From: Mycetocola tolaasinivorans | GTDB taxonomy: Bacteria > Actinomycetota > Actinomycetes > Actinomycetales > Microbacteriaceae | NCBI RefSeq assembly: GCF_003667565.1 | Contig: NZ_RCUX01000001.1 | Span: 186,001-250,000, forward strand | Length of the DNA: 64,000 nt | Reading direction: 5' to 3' | Shown here: positions 1 through 8,637 of the stretch, piece by piece | Numbering within the stretch: the stretch's first letter is position 1 | Layout of the letters: each line of letters opens with the position of its first letter | Translations under genes and position numbers: made by a program | The notes under the pieces: generated by a model | Told to the model about the DNA's origin: nothing | The model's input: only the letters and a program-made list of their open reading frames with translations | The model's database searches: none

Positions 1-599
1 ACGCCGGTAATGATCGAGGCCAGATTACTCTGGGATGAGCTGTACGTCAGCAGGGTGTTTCCGTTGGGTTCAACGACGGTGTCCGCGTTGGAATTGAGGG
101 ACCCACTAAAGGTTGTTGTGAGGGCGTCGATGTTGTCGCCGTCGATGTTGTAAGACCATCGCACGTAGTTTCCCTCGAGGGTCAGGGTGAGTGTGACCGC
201 GTAGGCGCTGTCGAGAGAGTCCCCGGAGTTACCTCGGAGAATGACCTCGGTTTTGTCGCCGGCGCGGGTCTCGACCTCTCGGCTGTCTGCCGCAAAGCGC
301 CAGGTTTTGTCACCCGTACTGAGGGTGAGAAAACCGAATTGGCCAAACGCGTTTCCCGGCCATCCGAAGATGTTTGGCACGGTTCGGAAGGGGAGGCCGG
401 AACCTACTGTACCGCTGACGGCACTGACTGGCCCCCAGAGGAAGGAAGACGTTCGGACAGCCTCAATGCTGAGGGGAACTGCCGTAGCCGTTTGGAGGGA
501 AGCGACACCCAGGAGGGAGCCGCCGAGCAGGGCGAGGGTTGCGCCTGCGGCGGTGATGCGGCGGGTTCGGGTGCCCGTACGCGGGGTTGAGGTTTTCAC
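1..599 (-). CDS. Secreted protein of unknown function, partial (C-terminus beyond left edge)
   Basis: An open frame runs on the minus strand from a GTG at 599 to the edge of the window without a stop (199 codons seen). The N-terminus is a clear Sec signal peptide: basic start (KTSTPRTGTRTRR), hydrophobic core (AAGATLALLGGSLLGVASL) and a probable AxA-type cleavage near TATA-V at about residue 40. The mature part is rich in Thr, Ser, Asn and Gly with alternating hydrophobic residues, as in a beta-sandwich exoprotein. I recognise no family. An in-frame TGA lies just upstream, so the start must be this GTG or a TTG three codons earlier; no good Shine-Dalgarno is seen. The mature part has no Cys in the visible portion. 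Confidence 0.72.
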   Translation of the reverse strand, partial: MKTSTPRTGTRTRRITAAGATLALLGGSLLGVASLQTATAVPLSIEAVRTSSFLWGPVSAVSGTVGSGLPFRTVPNIFGWPGNAFGQFGFLTLSTGDKTWRFAADSREVETRAGDKTEVILRGNSGDSLDSAYAVTLTLTLEGNYVRWSYNIDGDNIDALTTTFSGSLNSNADTVVEPNGNTLLTYSSSQSNLASIITG

Positions 600-711
600 G
601 AATTCCAATCACAGGGGCCGCCCGGAATTACCGGGCTGGGTGCCCGCACCGGCGCGAGGTTTGCTAGGAATTGTAGTTTAAAACGCGAAATATAAATACG
701 TTTTGTTATAG

Positions 712-756
712 AAAAAACACCCCACTCCGTGGTATACGTACCGTGAATGTGGGGTG
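712..756 (-). terminator. Intrinsic terminator of the TetR gene
   Basis: Read on the minus strand, the arm CACCCCAC (756-749) pairs with GTGGGGTG (725-718) and is followed at once by a run of six T. A smaller GGTA/TACC stem sits in the loop. It lies 19 bases past the stop of the TetR gene at 775. Confidence 0.75.
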
Positions 757-774
757 CTGCTAGAGAGTGGTGAT

Positions 775-1344
775 TTAGCCCAAAACCGCCGCTACCGCAT
801 CGGCGATCACGAGGTATTCCTGCTCGAGGGTCGGGCGCTCGGCCCCCGCCATGCGGCCAATCGCCAGGCCGTCGGCGATGGCCATGAGGAGGCGGGCATG
901 GCGCTCAACGTCTGCCTCATTCAGTGCGCCCTCGGTGGCGAGAAGGGTGAGCCAGGCGCGGATTCTGCCGCGCGCGTGATCGGCGTAGAAGCCCCAGATC
1001 TCATCCGCGCCCGGGACCGCGGCGGGGCCCAGGAAGGTGCTGACGGCCAGACGCAGGGAATCCGAGGTGATCTCCGGGGGAACAAACTGTTCGAGGCACT
1101 CGCGGAGTCGTTCGGCGGCGGGGATTAGCGGATCGGCGATGCGAAGATCGGCGACGGTCTCGTCAAAAAACGTGGCGAGGACCGCGTGGTGCAGGTCTTT
1201 TTGGGAGGGGAAATAGTGTCGCAGGGTGCTCGCTCCCACGCCCGCGCGCGCGGCCACGGCCCGCACGCTGATCCCGTGCGGATCCTGCTCCACGAGCTGT
1301 GCGCGCGCTGCGCTGACGATGTCTGCGCGACGATCGATGGTCAT
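775..1344 (-). CDS. TetR/AcrR family transcriptional regulator
   Basis: 189 aa. The N-terminal helix-turn-helix is typical: ISVRAVAARAGVGASTLRHYFPSQKDLHHAVL (about residues 24-55), followed by an all-helical ligand/dimer domain. It lies 63 bases downstream of the small-multidrug-export gene on the same strand and probably shares its promoter, so regulator and transporter would be co-transcribed. The likely operator is the long palindrome at 1924-1953 upstream of the transporter. The ligand cannot be deduced. A short GC-rich inverted repeat (GGTGGCGG/CCGCCACC near 1370-1391) lies in the gap and could lower expression of the regulator relative to the transporter. Confidence 0.88.
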   Translation of the reverse strand: MTIDRRADIVSAARAQLVEQDPHGISVRAVAARAGVGASTLRHYFPSQKDLHHAVLATFFDETVADLRIADPLIPAAERLRECLEQFVPPEITSDSLRLAVSTFLGPAAVPGADEIWGFYADHARGRIRAWLTLLATEGALNEADVERHARLLMAIADGLAIGRMAGAERPTLEQEYLVIADAVAAVLG

Positions 1345-1407
1345 GCGAATCCTCCCGGGATGGTGCGGGGTGGCGGCGGCACCCCGCCACCACCCCGTCG
1401 GTACCTC

Positions 1408-1875
1408 CTAGTGTAGGAGCTGGGCCAGGCCAAAGCTGGCAATGGTGCCGGTGACGACACCCCAGGCGACGATCGAGACGACCTGCCAGAGAATGACCTT
1501 CGCACGCTTGGCACCGAGCCCGATGAGTAGCAGCGAGGTGATCTGGATTGGGTGAACCAGCAGCGACACTCCGGGAACGCCGAAGCGTTCGAGCATGCGC
1601 CTGACCTTTTCGCGGCGCGGGGAGTCGGGGGTGAAGGTCCGGTTCTTTCGTGCGCGTTCGCGGATCGCATCGGCTCCGAAAATCAGGGCCAGAACAATGA
1701 TGAGGTTACCGGCGATGGCGGCGGACGCCGCGACGATGGGGTTGAGTCCGGCGAAGACGCCGATCACGGTGCCCAGATAGGACTCCACGAACGGGATCAT
1801 GCCGATCAGGACAACCCCGAGTACCTGCAGCCACTCGGGGAGGCCGCTGACGAAGTCTTGCAGGGTGTCGATCAT
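1408..1875 (-). CDS. Small multidrug export protein family membrane protein
   Basis: 155 aa integral membrane protein with an N-terminal re-entrant/hydrophobic region containing IPFVESYLGTVIG, a second hydrophobic helix (IVAASAAIAGNLIIVLALIFG), a charged cytoplasmic loop (RERARKNRTFTPDSPRREKVRRM) and two C-terminal hydrophobic segments. The P-F-x-E-S/R-x-x-G motif and overall plan match the 'small multi-drug export' family (COG2426-like). Transport activity of this family is little tested, so the substrate is open. First gene of a two-gene unit with the TetR gene. Confidence 0.7.
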   Translation of the reverse strand: MIDTLQDFVSGLPEWLQVLGVVLIGMIPFVESYLGTVIGVFAGLNPIVAASAAIAGNLIIVLALIFGADAIRERARKNRTFTPDSPRREKVRRMLERFGVPGVSLLVHPIQITSLLLIGLGAKRAKVILWQVVSIVAWGVVTGTIASFGLAQLLH

Positions 1876-1923
1876 GGGGATCCTTCGGTTTTGGGGGTGG
1901 TGAGCGTGCGGATGCGCATCGCG

Positions 1924-1953
1924 TTAGTACAGCGTACCAGCACAGTGTACTAA
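1924..1953. promoter_or_regulatory. Near-palindromic candidate TetR operator
   Basis: A 30-bp element with outer arms TTAGTACA (1924-1931) and TGTACTAA (1946-1953) and further matched positions inside (11 of 15 pairs by hand). It lies about 50 bases upstream of the export gene start at 1875, where its promoter should be, so it is the natural site for the TetR protein encoded in the same unit. Confidence 0.6.
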
Positions 1954-2063
1954 TTGATTGCACGGGCCGCGGATCGCGGAATTACGCCTCGCCCGAAAAC
2001 CCGAGCGCCGATAGGCTTGAGCTCTGCGCGAGCCCCTCGGCTCGCCTCGGTGAGGGGATCAAC

Positions 2064-2705
2064 ATGGCCGAATCAACAGCGGAATCCGCGGCGTCTCACG
2101 AGGTAGCGCCGCTGCTCGATCTGAGCGCGCGAAGCGAGTTCACACTCGACGCCTCGGTGAACGGTGTGGAGCGCCTGCTGCTGCCGCCAAACCTGACGCA
2201 CCTCACGCTGCGCGGGTTCGAATCCGGCTCGGCCTACGTCTCCGTTGACGACCTGGTGGGCGGGCTGAGTGGGCTCGGTGCCATCGGTATTCCGGTGACC
2301 GAGGTGGAGGCCCGCGAGGCTGGGCGAGATCTCGCGGTCCGTGTGGTGGGCGGCATGCCCGCGCTCGACGGCCTCGAAAACGTGACCGAACTGCGCGTGG
2401 AGGGCATTGCGATGCTCGACCTCGATGACGTGGTGGACTCCTTTCCCTCCCTCACCCTGCTGGAACTCTCCGGGGAATCGAGTGCCCCGGGTGAGTTGAT
2501 CGAAACCCACTCTCTGGCGGAACTCCCGGCGCTCGAAAGCCTCACGCTGCGCCACCTCCACGGATTCACGGCGGAGGACTTCCCTGAGGCGGCCGCCCTG
2601 CCCGCACTCGCCGAGGTGAACCTCGAGGGGGTGCCCGCGGGGGTGGCTGATGAGCTTCGCTCGCGCTATCCGCACGCCCGAATTGTCGAGGGGGAGGGCC
2701 GATGA
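2064..2705 (+). CDS. Leucine-rich-repeat-like cytoplasmic protein
   Basis: 213 aa without signal peptide or membrane segment. It shows LRR-like periodicity: LPPNLTHLTLRGF, LENVTELRVEGIAMLDLDD, FPSLTLLELSG, LPALESLTLRHLHGF and LPALAEVNLEGVP, each about 23-28 residues apart, ending with a capping segment VADELRSRYPHARIVEGEGR. It overlaps the next gene by four bases (ATGA), so the two are translationally coupled. This suggests that it works with, or adapts, the UvrA-like ATPase. LRR domains bind proteins; no catalytic residues are seen. The biochemical role is unknown. Confidence 0.7.
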   Translation: MAESTAESAASHEVAPLLDLSARSEFTLDASVNGVERLLLPPNLTHLTLRGFESGSAYVSVDDLVGGLSGLGAIGIPVTEVEAREAGRDLAVRVVGGMPALDGLENVTELRVEGIAMLDLDDVVDSFPSLTLLELSGESSAPGELIETHSLAELPALESLTLRHLHGFTAEDFPEAAALPALAEVNLEGVPAGVADELRSRYPHARIVEGEGR

Positions 2706-5233
2706 GCCCGGACGCCCCTCGGGGTCTGCACATCGAGGTGCGCGGGGCCCGCGTGCACAACCTCAGGAACGTGGACGTTGACGTGCCGCTGGGGGAGATG
2801 GTCGCGATCGCCGGGGTCTCCGGATCGGGGAAGTCATCGCTGGCGATGGGGGTGCTCTACGCCGAGGGCTCGCGCCGATACGTCGAGGCGCTCTCCACCT
2901 ATACGCGGCGGCGGATGTCGCACGCCACGCGCGCGGCGGTGGAGTCCGTGCGGCATATTCCCGCGGCGCTTGCCCTGCGCCAGCGCCCCGGTGTGCCCGG
3001 TGTGCGCTCGACCTTCGGGACCTCCAGTGAACTCCTCAACGTGCTGCGCGTGATGTTCTCTCGGCTCGCGAGCCACAGCTGCCCCAATGGACACCGCCAC
3101 GCGCCCACCATCGACGTGGCCGCCGACCTCCCGCTCACCTGCACGGTGTGCTCGGCGGTGTTTCGGGCACCCGGCGCGGAATCCCTCGCCTTCAACTCCG
3201 ATGGCGCCTGCCCGACCTGCTCGGGCACCGGCATTGTGCGCGATGTGGACGATGCCGCGCTGATTCCCGATGAGACCAAAACCATCGCGGGCGGTGCCGT
3301 CGCCCCCTGGGGCATGGTTGGGCTGTCGGTCATGCCGCAGGTCGTGGCGGAGTTTGGCGTGCGCATCGACGTACCCTATGCCGAACTCACCGAACGCGAG
3401 CGCGAGATCGTGCTGGATGGCCCCGAGGAGAAGCGGCACATCACCGTGGCCTCTAAGAACGGCAAGGTCTTCTCGATGGACTTCACGTTCCGCAGTGCTC
3501 GCCGGGCGGTACGCGAGGCGTTGAAGAACACCACGAGCGAAAAGGGGCTCACCCGGGTCAATCGCTTCATCATCGCAGCCCCCTGCCGGGACTGCGTGGG
3601 CACCCGGCTGAGCCCGGCCGCGCGCGACCCCCGCATCGGCGAGATCAACCTGGCCGAGGCCACCGCGCTCTCCCTCGACGAGCTCACCGCCTGGGCCCCG
3701 GGGCTCCCGGAGACGCTGCCGCCGGAGATGCGCGCGATGGCCCTGCTCCTCTCGACCGAACTGCTCGAGATGGGTCGCCGACTGCGTGAGCTGGGGCTCG
3801 GCTACCTCACCCTCGATCGCGCGGGTGCCACCCTCTCCACTGGAGAGCGGCAGCGCGTGCAGCTGGCGCGCGCCGTGCGCAACCAGACCACGGGCGTGCT
3901 CTACGTCCTGGATGAGCCCTCGATCGGGCTACACCCGGCAAACCTCGACGGCCTGATCGGCGTGATCCGTGACCTCCTCGCCGAGGGCAACTCGGTGGTG
4001 CTCGTGGATCACGACGTGCAGGTGCTGCGCGCGGCCGACCGCATCATCGAGATCGGGCCGGGATCCGGTGCCGAGGGCGGCCGGGTCGTGGCAAACAACT
4101 CCCTGGCCGAGATCGTGGCGAACCCGGACTCCGTCATCGGCAGCTTCATCTCCGGTGCCGAACCCGTGATTGTGCGCGAGCGCGTGCCGGAGGGCGAGGT
4201 CTTTGCGGCGGGTGGCATTCACCTGGTGACGACGCCGCTACACACCGTGCGCGCCCTGGACGCCTCCTTCCCGCGTGGCCGACTCACCGCGGTGACCGGG
4301 ATGTCCGGTTCGGGTAAAACGACCCTCGTCCTCGAGAGCCTGGTGCCCGCGCTGCGTGCCGAGGGGCAGCTGCCGAAGCACGTGGCCTCCATCGAGGCCG
4401 AGGGGATCACCCGGGCCGACGTCGTGGACGCCACCCCGATCGGCACCAACGTGCGCTCGACGGTGGCTACCTACAGTGGAATTCTCGACCTCCTGCGGCG
4501 CGAGTTTGGCGGGTTGCCCGCCGCCCGGGAGCGCGGCCTCGGGGCCGCGGACTTCTCATACAACACCGGGTCGCTGCGCTGCCCGCGCTGCGAGGGTACC
4601 GGCCAGATCGTGCTGGACGTCCAGTTCCTGCCGGATGTCGACATCGACTGCCCCGACTGTGGTGGCTCCCGCTATGCGCCGCTCGCGGCCGAGATTCGCC
4701 GGCCGCTGCCGGCCGGTTTCAGCGGCGGGCACGGCGAGCATGAATCGATTTCCCTTCCCGAGCTCCTTGCGCTCACCGTGGCGCAGGCCGTGGATGCCCT
4801 CGCTGACCTGCCGCGGGCGCGCAAGAAGCTCGACACCCTGGTGGATCTGGGCCTCGGCTACCTCACCCTCGGCGAGGATACCCCGGCGCTCTCGGGTGGT
4901 GAGGCGCAGCGGCTGAAGCTCGCCTCCGAGCTCGGTCGCGATCAGCGCGACGCGGTGTTTGTGCTGGATGAGCCGAGCGTGGGCCTGCACCCGAGCGATA
5001 TTCGCGTGCTGCTGCGGGTGCTGGATGGCCTGCTGGCGCGGGGGGCCACGGTCATCGTGATCGAGCACGATCTCGACATGATCGCCAACGCCGACTTTGT
5101 GATCGATCTGGGGCCGGGTGGCGGCAGCGACGGCGGTCGGATCATGGCGACCGGAACGCCGGAGCGGGTCGCAGAAAACCCGGAGAGCGTGACCGGCACC
5201 CACCTGGCGGCATATCTGGCCCATCGATCCTGA
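2702..5233 (+). CDS. UvrA-like ABC ATPase lacking the UvrB-binding domain
   Basis: 843 aa, against roughly 940-970 for housekeeping UvrA. It has two ABC cassettes: Walker A GVSGSGKSS (38-46) with signature LSTGERQRV and Walker B LYVLDEPSIGLHP; then Walker A GMSGSGKTT, signature LSGGEAQRL and VFVLDEPSVGLHP. Zinc modules are retained (CTVC...GACPTCSGTG in the first half, CPRCEGTG...CPDCGGSRY in the second). After SHSCPNGH the sequence goes straight to the first zinc module, so the UvrB-binding insert of about 100 residues is absent. This is the plan of class II UvrA paralogues (UvrA2, DrrC-like), linked in other bacteria to tolerance of DNA-binding drugs rather than canonical excision repair. 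Coupled to the LRR-like gene upstream. Confidence 0.88.
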   Translation: MSPDAPRGLHIEVRGARVHNLRNVDVDVPLGEMVAIAGVSGSGKSSLAMGVLYAEGSRRYVEALSTYTRRRMSHATRAAVESVRHIPAALALRQRPGVPGVRSTFGTSSELLNVLRVMFSRLASHSCPNGHRHAPTIDVAADLPLTCTVCSAVFRAPGAESLAFNSDGACPTCSGTGIVRDVDDAALIPDETKTIAGGAVAPWGMVGLSVMPQVVAEFGVRIDVPYAELTEREREIVLDGPEEKRHITVASKNGKVFSMDFTFRSARRAVREALKNTTSEKGLTRVNRFIIAAPCRDCVGTRLSPAARDPRIGEINLAEATALSLDELTAWAPGLPETLPPEMRAMALLLSTELLEMGRRLRELGLGYLTLDRAGATLSTGERQRVQLARAVRNQTTGVLYVLDEPSIGLHPANLDGLIGVIRDLLAEGNSVVLVDHDVQVLRAADRIIEIGPGSGAEGGRVVANNSLAEIVANPDSVIGSFISGAEPVIVRERVPEGEVFAAGGIHLVTTPLHTVRALDASFPRGRLTAVTGMSGSGKTTLVLESLVPALRAEGQLPKHVASIEAEGITRADVVDATPIGTNVRSTVATYSGILDLLRREFGGLPAARERGLGAADFSYNTGSLRCPRCEGTGQIVLDVQFLPDVDIDCPDCGGSRYAPLAAEIRRPLPAGFSGGHGEHESISLPELLALTVAQAVDALADLPRARKKLDTLVDLGLGYLTLGEDTPALSGGEAQRLKLASELGRDQRDAVFVLDEPSVGLHPSDIRVLLRVLDGLLARGATVIVIEHDLDMIANADFVIDLGPGGGSDGGRIMATGTPERVAENPESVTGTHLAAYLAHRS

Positions 5234-5264
5234 GATATTTTCACGGTATTTTCCGATTTTCGGA

Positions 5265-5281
5265 ATACCCACAGGGGGTAT
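5265..5281. promoter_or_regulatory. CsoR-type operator, distal copy
   Basis: Perfect inverted repeat ATACCC-acagg-GGGTAT. This matches the known CsoR consensus (TACCC/GGGTA around a G-rich centre). Its centre is 36 bp from that of the second copy, so the two lie on nearly the same helix face in the copper operon promoter. A small TTCCGA/TCGGAA hairpin just upstream (5251-5265) overlaps its edge. Confidence 0.8.
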
Positions 5282-5299
5282 ATCGTTGGTGGTGAGTGA

Positions 5300-5318
5300 G
5301 ATACCCGCTAGGGGTATC
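5300..5318. promoter_or_regulatory. CsoR-type operator, proximal copy
   Basis: Perfect 7-bp inverted repeat GATACCC-gctag-GGGTATC, directly upstream of the copZ ribosome binding site (GAGGAG, 5324-5329). It is expected to be bound by the CsoR protein encoded at 8192-8572, with release on Cu(I) binding. Confidence 0.85.
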
Positions 5319-5335
5319 CAGATGAGGAGAACACC

Positions 5336-5545
5336 ATGGCCACCACCGAGTACCGCGTCACCGGAATGACCTGCGGACACTGCGAGATGTCCGTCCGTGA
5401 AGAGGTCGAGCTGATCGCCGGCGTCGAAGACATTCGCGTGAGCGCCCAGACCGGCGAACTGGTCATCACCTCCGCCGCCGAGCTCGATGACGCCGTCGTG
5501 CTCGCCGCCGTCACCGAGGCCGGATACTCGGCCGTCCGCGCCTAG
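5336..5545 (+). CDS. copZ: CopZ-like copper chaperone (HMA domain)
   Basis: 69 aa, one heavy-metal-associated domain with the Cu(I)-binding motif GMTCGHCEMSV (about residues 9-19) and the usual beta-alpha-beta-beta-alpha-beta length. It would carry Cu(I) in the cytoplasm to the CopA ATPase encoded downstream. Good GAGGAG site before the ATG; first gene of the CsoR-controlled operon. Confidence 0.93.
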   Translation: MATTEYRVTGMTCGHCEMSVREEVELIAGVEDIRVSAQTGELVITSAAELDDAVVLAAVTEAGYSAVRA

Positions 5546-5600
5546 TGCACGCCCTGAACGTGGTCGCCCTGGGCGCGGGCTCCCGGGCGGGGGTCCGGCC

Positions 5601-5786
5601 GTGAGGGTCTGGCTGAAGCTGACGCTGTTTGCGGCCGGTCTCGTCGCGGCCTTCGGGGCATCCTTCGGGATCGCCTACGCCGTGACCCCGGATCGCGCCG
5701 CAAACAGCGTGGTCCCCGAGCGTCCCGCGGTGTCCGAACATCCCGCAATGCCCGGGCACTCCGCCCCGGCGGCCCCCTCCCACTAG
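5601..5786 (+). CDS. Small membrane protein with Met/His tail, copper operon
   Basis: 61 aa from a GTG at 5601. One N-terminal transmembrane segment (LKLTLFAAGLVAAFGASFGI, residues 4-23) is followed by a Pro-rich extracytoplasmic tail ending HPAMPGHSAPAAPSH, which carries Met and several His that could hold copper. It lies between copZ (55 bases upstream) and copA in the same direction. Function is inferred only from position and residues: a membrane-anchored metal handler for CopA is plausible. I do not recognise a named family. Confidence 0.62.
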   Translation: MRVWLKLTLFAAGLVAAFGASFGIAYAVTPDRAANSVVPERPAVSEHPAMPGHSAPAAPSH

Positions 5787-5837
5787 TTTTATCTCGCGCT
5801 GCGCCCCGCCGGGCGCACCGATTGACGGAAGAAGAGT

Positions 5838-8099
5838 ATGAGTACCTCGGCACCACTCACCGGTGGATCCCACGTTGAACTGGAGATCGGCGGGATGACC
5901 TGCGCCTCCTGTGCGATGCGGATTGAGAAAAAGCTCAACAAACTCGACGGCGTCGAGGCCACCGTAAACTACGCCACCGAGAAGGCGCGCGTCAGTGTCC
6001 CCGCCGGATATGACGCCGAGCTCCTGATCGCCGAGATCGAGAAGACTGGCTATACCGCGGCCCTGCCCGCACCGAAAACCCCGGTGCCCGCCGAGGGCGA
6101 CGCGGAGGCGCCGGATGCCGAGCTCGTGTCGCTGCGCCAGCGGCTGATCGGTTCGATCATCCTCACCGTTCCGGTGATCGCGATGGCGATGATCCCGGCG
6201 CTGCAGTTCACCTACTGGCAGTGGGCGTCGCTGGCGCTTGCCGCCCCGGTCATTGTCTGGGGTGCCTGGCCGTTCCACCGTGCCGCCTGGGTCAACCTGC
6301 GGCACGGTGCTGCCACGATGGACACCCTGATTTCGATGGGCACCGGCGTGGCCCTGCTGTGGTCGGTGTACGCGCTGTTCCTCGGCACGGCGGGGGTGCC
6401 GGGAATGACGCACCCGTTTGAGTTCACCATCGCGCCCTCGGATGGCGCCTCCAATATCTACCTCGAGGTGGGTGCCGGGGTCACGATGTTCATCCTGGCG
6501 GGGCGCTACTTTGAGAAGCGGTCGAAGCGTCAGGCGGGTGCGGCGCTGCGCGCGCTGATGGAGCTCGGAGCGAAGGAGGTCGCGGTGCTGCGTGGCGGCC
6601 TCGAGACCAGGATTCCGATCGATGAGCTGCGGGTGGGCGATGAGTTCATTGTGCGCCCGGGTGAGAAGATCGCCACCGATGGCGTGGTGAGTTCCGGAAC
6701 CTCGGCGGTGGACGCCTCGATGCTCACCGGGGAGTCCGTACCGGTGGAGGTGGCTGCGGGCGACGCCGTGACCGGCGCCACCGTCAACGCCGGTGGTCGC
6801 CTGGTGGTGCGGGCGACCCGCATCGGTTCCGATACCCAGCTCGCCCAGATGGCGCGCATGGTCGAGGATGCCCAGACCGGTAAGGCCGAGGTGCAGCGCC
6901 TCGCCGACCGCATCTCCGGGGTGTTTGTGCCGATCGTGATCGTGATCGCCGTCGCGACCCTCGGTGCGTGGCTCGGTGCCGGGTTCCCTGTGGCCGCGGC
7001 CTTCACTGCCGCGGTGGCGGTGCTGGTCATCGCCTGCCCGTGTGCCCTCGGTCTCGCGACGCCCACGGCGCTGCTGGTCGGGACCGGCCGCGGCGCCCAG
7101 ATGGGCATCCTGATCAAGGGCCCCGAGGTGCTCGAGTCTACCCGCCGGGTGGATACCGTCCTGCTGGACAAGACCGGCACCGTGACCACCGGCAAGATGA
7201 GCCTGGTGGATGTCGTGACCGAGCCCGGTACCGATCGTGCCGAGCTGCTGCGCCTGGCCGGGGCGCTGGAACACGCCTCCGAGCACCCGATTGCGCAGGC
7301 CATTGCCGCCGGTGCGATCGCTGACGGAGCGGTGCTGGCCACCCCCGAGGACTTCGCGAACATCGAGGGGAAGGGCGTGCAGGGCGTTGTGGACGGGCAC
7401 GCGGTGCTGGTGGGGCGGGAGTCCCTGCTGGCGGAGTGGTCGATCGCGCTGAGTGGCCCGGTTGCCGCGGCGAAGGCCGAGGCCGAGGGCACCGGAAAGA
7501 CCGTGGTCGCGGTGGCCTGGGACGGTGCCGCTCGCGGAATCCTCGTGGTGGCCGACACCGTGAAGCCCACCAGCCGTGAGGCGATTGCCGCGCTCAAGGC
7601 TCTGGGGTTGACGCCCATTCTGCTCACCGGAGACAACACCGCGGTCGCGCGGCGCATCGCCGCCGAGGTGGGGATTGACGAGGTTATCGCCGAGGTGCTG
7701 CCCGCCGAGAAGGTGGCCGAGGTGACCCGACTGCAGGCCGCGGGCCGCGTGGTCGCCATGGTGGGGGACGGCGTAAACGATGCCCCGGCCCTCGCCCAGG
7801 CTGATCTGGGGCTCGCCATGGGTACCGGCACCGATGTGGCCATCGAGGCCTCCGACATCACCCTGGTGCGCGGGGATCTCCGCGGCGTGGTGGACGCCAT
7901 CCGGCTCTCCCGCAAGACCCTGGGCACCATCAAGACCAACCTCTTCTGGGCCTTCGCATACAACGTGGCGGCGATCCCCGTGGCCGCGCTCGGCATGCTC
8001 AACCCGATGCTGGCCGGTGCCGCGATGGCGCTCTCGAGCGTGTTCGTGGTGGGTAACAGCCTGCGCCTGCGCGGGTTTCGCAGCATCGTGAAGAACTAG
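5838..8099 (+). CDS. copA: Copper-exporting P1B-type ATPase
   Basis: 753 aa. One N-terminal HMA domain with GMTCASC (19-25), then two membrane helices, the transmembrane CPC metal-site motif ([13 protein letters not shown]), the phosphorylation motif DKTGTVTTG, the SEHP motif (ASEHPIAQ) and the hinge motif [10 protein letters not shown]. The C-terminal pair of helices contains NVAAIPVAA and [15 protein letters not shown], with the N, M and S residues diagnostic of Cu(I) exporters. It pumps cytoplasmic Cu(I) out using ATP, with CopZ as donor. Confidence 0.96.
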   Translation: MSTSAPLTGGSHVELEIGGMTCASCAMRIEKKLNKLDGVEATVNYATEKARVSVPAGYDAELLIAEIEKTGYTAALPAPKTPVPAEGDAEAPDAELVSLRQRLIGSIILTVPVIAMAMIPALQFTYWQWASLALAAPVIVWGAWPFHRAAWVNLRHGAATMDTLISMGTGVALLWSVYALFLGTAGVPGMTHPFEFTIAPSDGASNIYLEVGAGVTMFILAGRYFEKRSKRQAGAALRALMELGAKEVAVLRGGLETRIPIDELRVGDEFIVRPGEKIATDGVVSSGTSAVDASMLTGESVPVEVAAGDAVTGATVNAGGRLVVRATRIGSDTQLAQMARMVEDAQTGKAEVQRLADRISGVFVPIVIVIAVATLGAWLGAGFPVAAAFTAAVAVLVIACPCALGLATPTALLVGTGRGAQMGILIKGPEVLESTRRVDTVLLDKTGTVTTGKMSLVDVVTEPGTDRAELLRLAGALEHASEHPIAQAIAAGAIADGAVLATPEDFANIEGKGVQGVVDGHAVLVGRESLLAEWSIALSGPVAAAKAEAEGTGKTVVAVAWDGAARGILVVADTVKPTSREAIAALKALGLTPILLTGDNTAVARRIAAEVGIDEVIAEVLPAEKVAEVTRLQAAGRVVAMVGDGVNDAPALAQADLGLAMGTGTDVAIEASDITLVRGDLRGVVDAIRLSRKTLGTIKTNLFWAFAYNVAAIPVAALGMLNPMLAGAAMALSSVFVVGNSLRLRGFRSIVKN

Positions 8100-8191
8100 T
8101 ACGCCGACGGGTTTCGGTGCCGCCCGCCGGTATCGCCCGATATCCTGAAGTCAGTAGTCCGGCCTCGGCCGATCGATCCAAAGGAGCCAGC

Positions 8192-8572
8192 ATGGCCACC
8201 ACCGCTTCCCCCGCAGTTCCGGTACCCGCGTCTTCGGCTCCCGTCGGGGAGACCCCGGTGGGTGACGTGTGTGCCACCGAGGGGCACCACCACGGCTACA
8301 TCAGCGACAAGGACGGCTACCAGAAGCGGATGCGCCGCATCGAGGGCCAGGCTCGCGGGATCTCGAAGATGATCGACGAGGAAAAGTACTGCATCGACAT
8401 CCTGACCCAGATCTCCGCGCTGACCAGCGCGCTGCAGTCGGTGGCGATCGGCCTGGTGGACGACCACCTCAAGCACTGCGTGATGGACGCCGCCCGTCTC
8501 GGCAACGCCGAGGAGGCCGCCGCCAAGCTCAAGGAGGCGACCGACGCGATCGCGCGTCTGGTGCGTTCCTAG
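8192..8572 (+). CDS. csoR: Copper-sensing repressor CsoR
   Basis: 126 aa from the ATG at 8192, chosen because AAAGGAG stands seven bases upstream; longer in-frame starts lack such a site. The DUF156 four-helix fold is clear (YQKRMRRIEGQARGISKMI), with the Cu(I) ligands Cys in EEKYCIDILTQ and His/Cys in DDHLKHCV (C-H-x3-C pattern). The extended N-terminus contains HHHG, which might add metal binding. It would repress the copper operon through the two boxes upstream of copZ, and is itself the last gene of that operon. Confidence 0.92.
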   Translation: MATTASPAVPVPASSAPVGETPVGDVCATEGHHHGYISDKDGYQKRMRRIEGQARGISKMIDEEKYCIDILTQISALTSALQSVAIGLVDDHLKHCVMDAARLGNAEEAAAKLKEATDAIARLVRS

Positions 8573-8594
8573 TCCGGCAGCATCAGGGTGCGTA

Positions 8595-8634
8595 GGTGGT
8601 GGGCCGTGCGGGAAATCCCGCACGGCCCACCACC
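8595..8634 (+). terminator. Strong terminator of the copper operon (probably bidirectional)
   Basis: An 18-bp perfect stem (GGTGGTGGGCCGTGCGGG with its complement, 8595-8612/8617-8634) with loop AAAT. It lies between csoR and the convergent PIN gene, whose stop is at 8638, so it can serve both strands although T runs are short. Confidence 0.8.
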
Positions 8635-8637
8635 ATG

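Noticed and set aside
5511..7400. 629-codon minus-strand frame opposite copA
   Set aside because: It lies antisense to a gene with every P1B-ATPase motif; its Arg/His/Gly-rich composition is the usual shadow of high-GC coding DNA.
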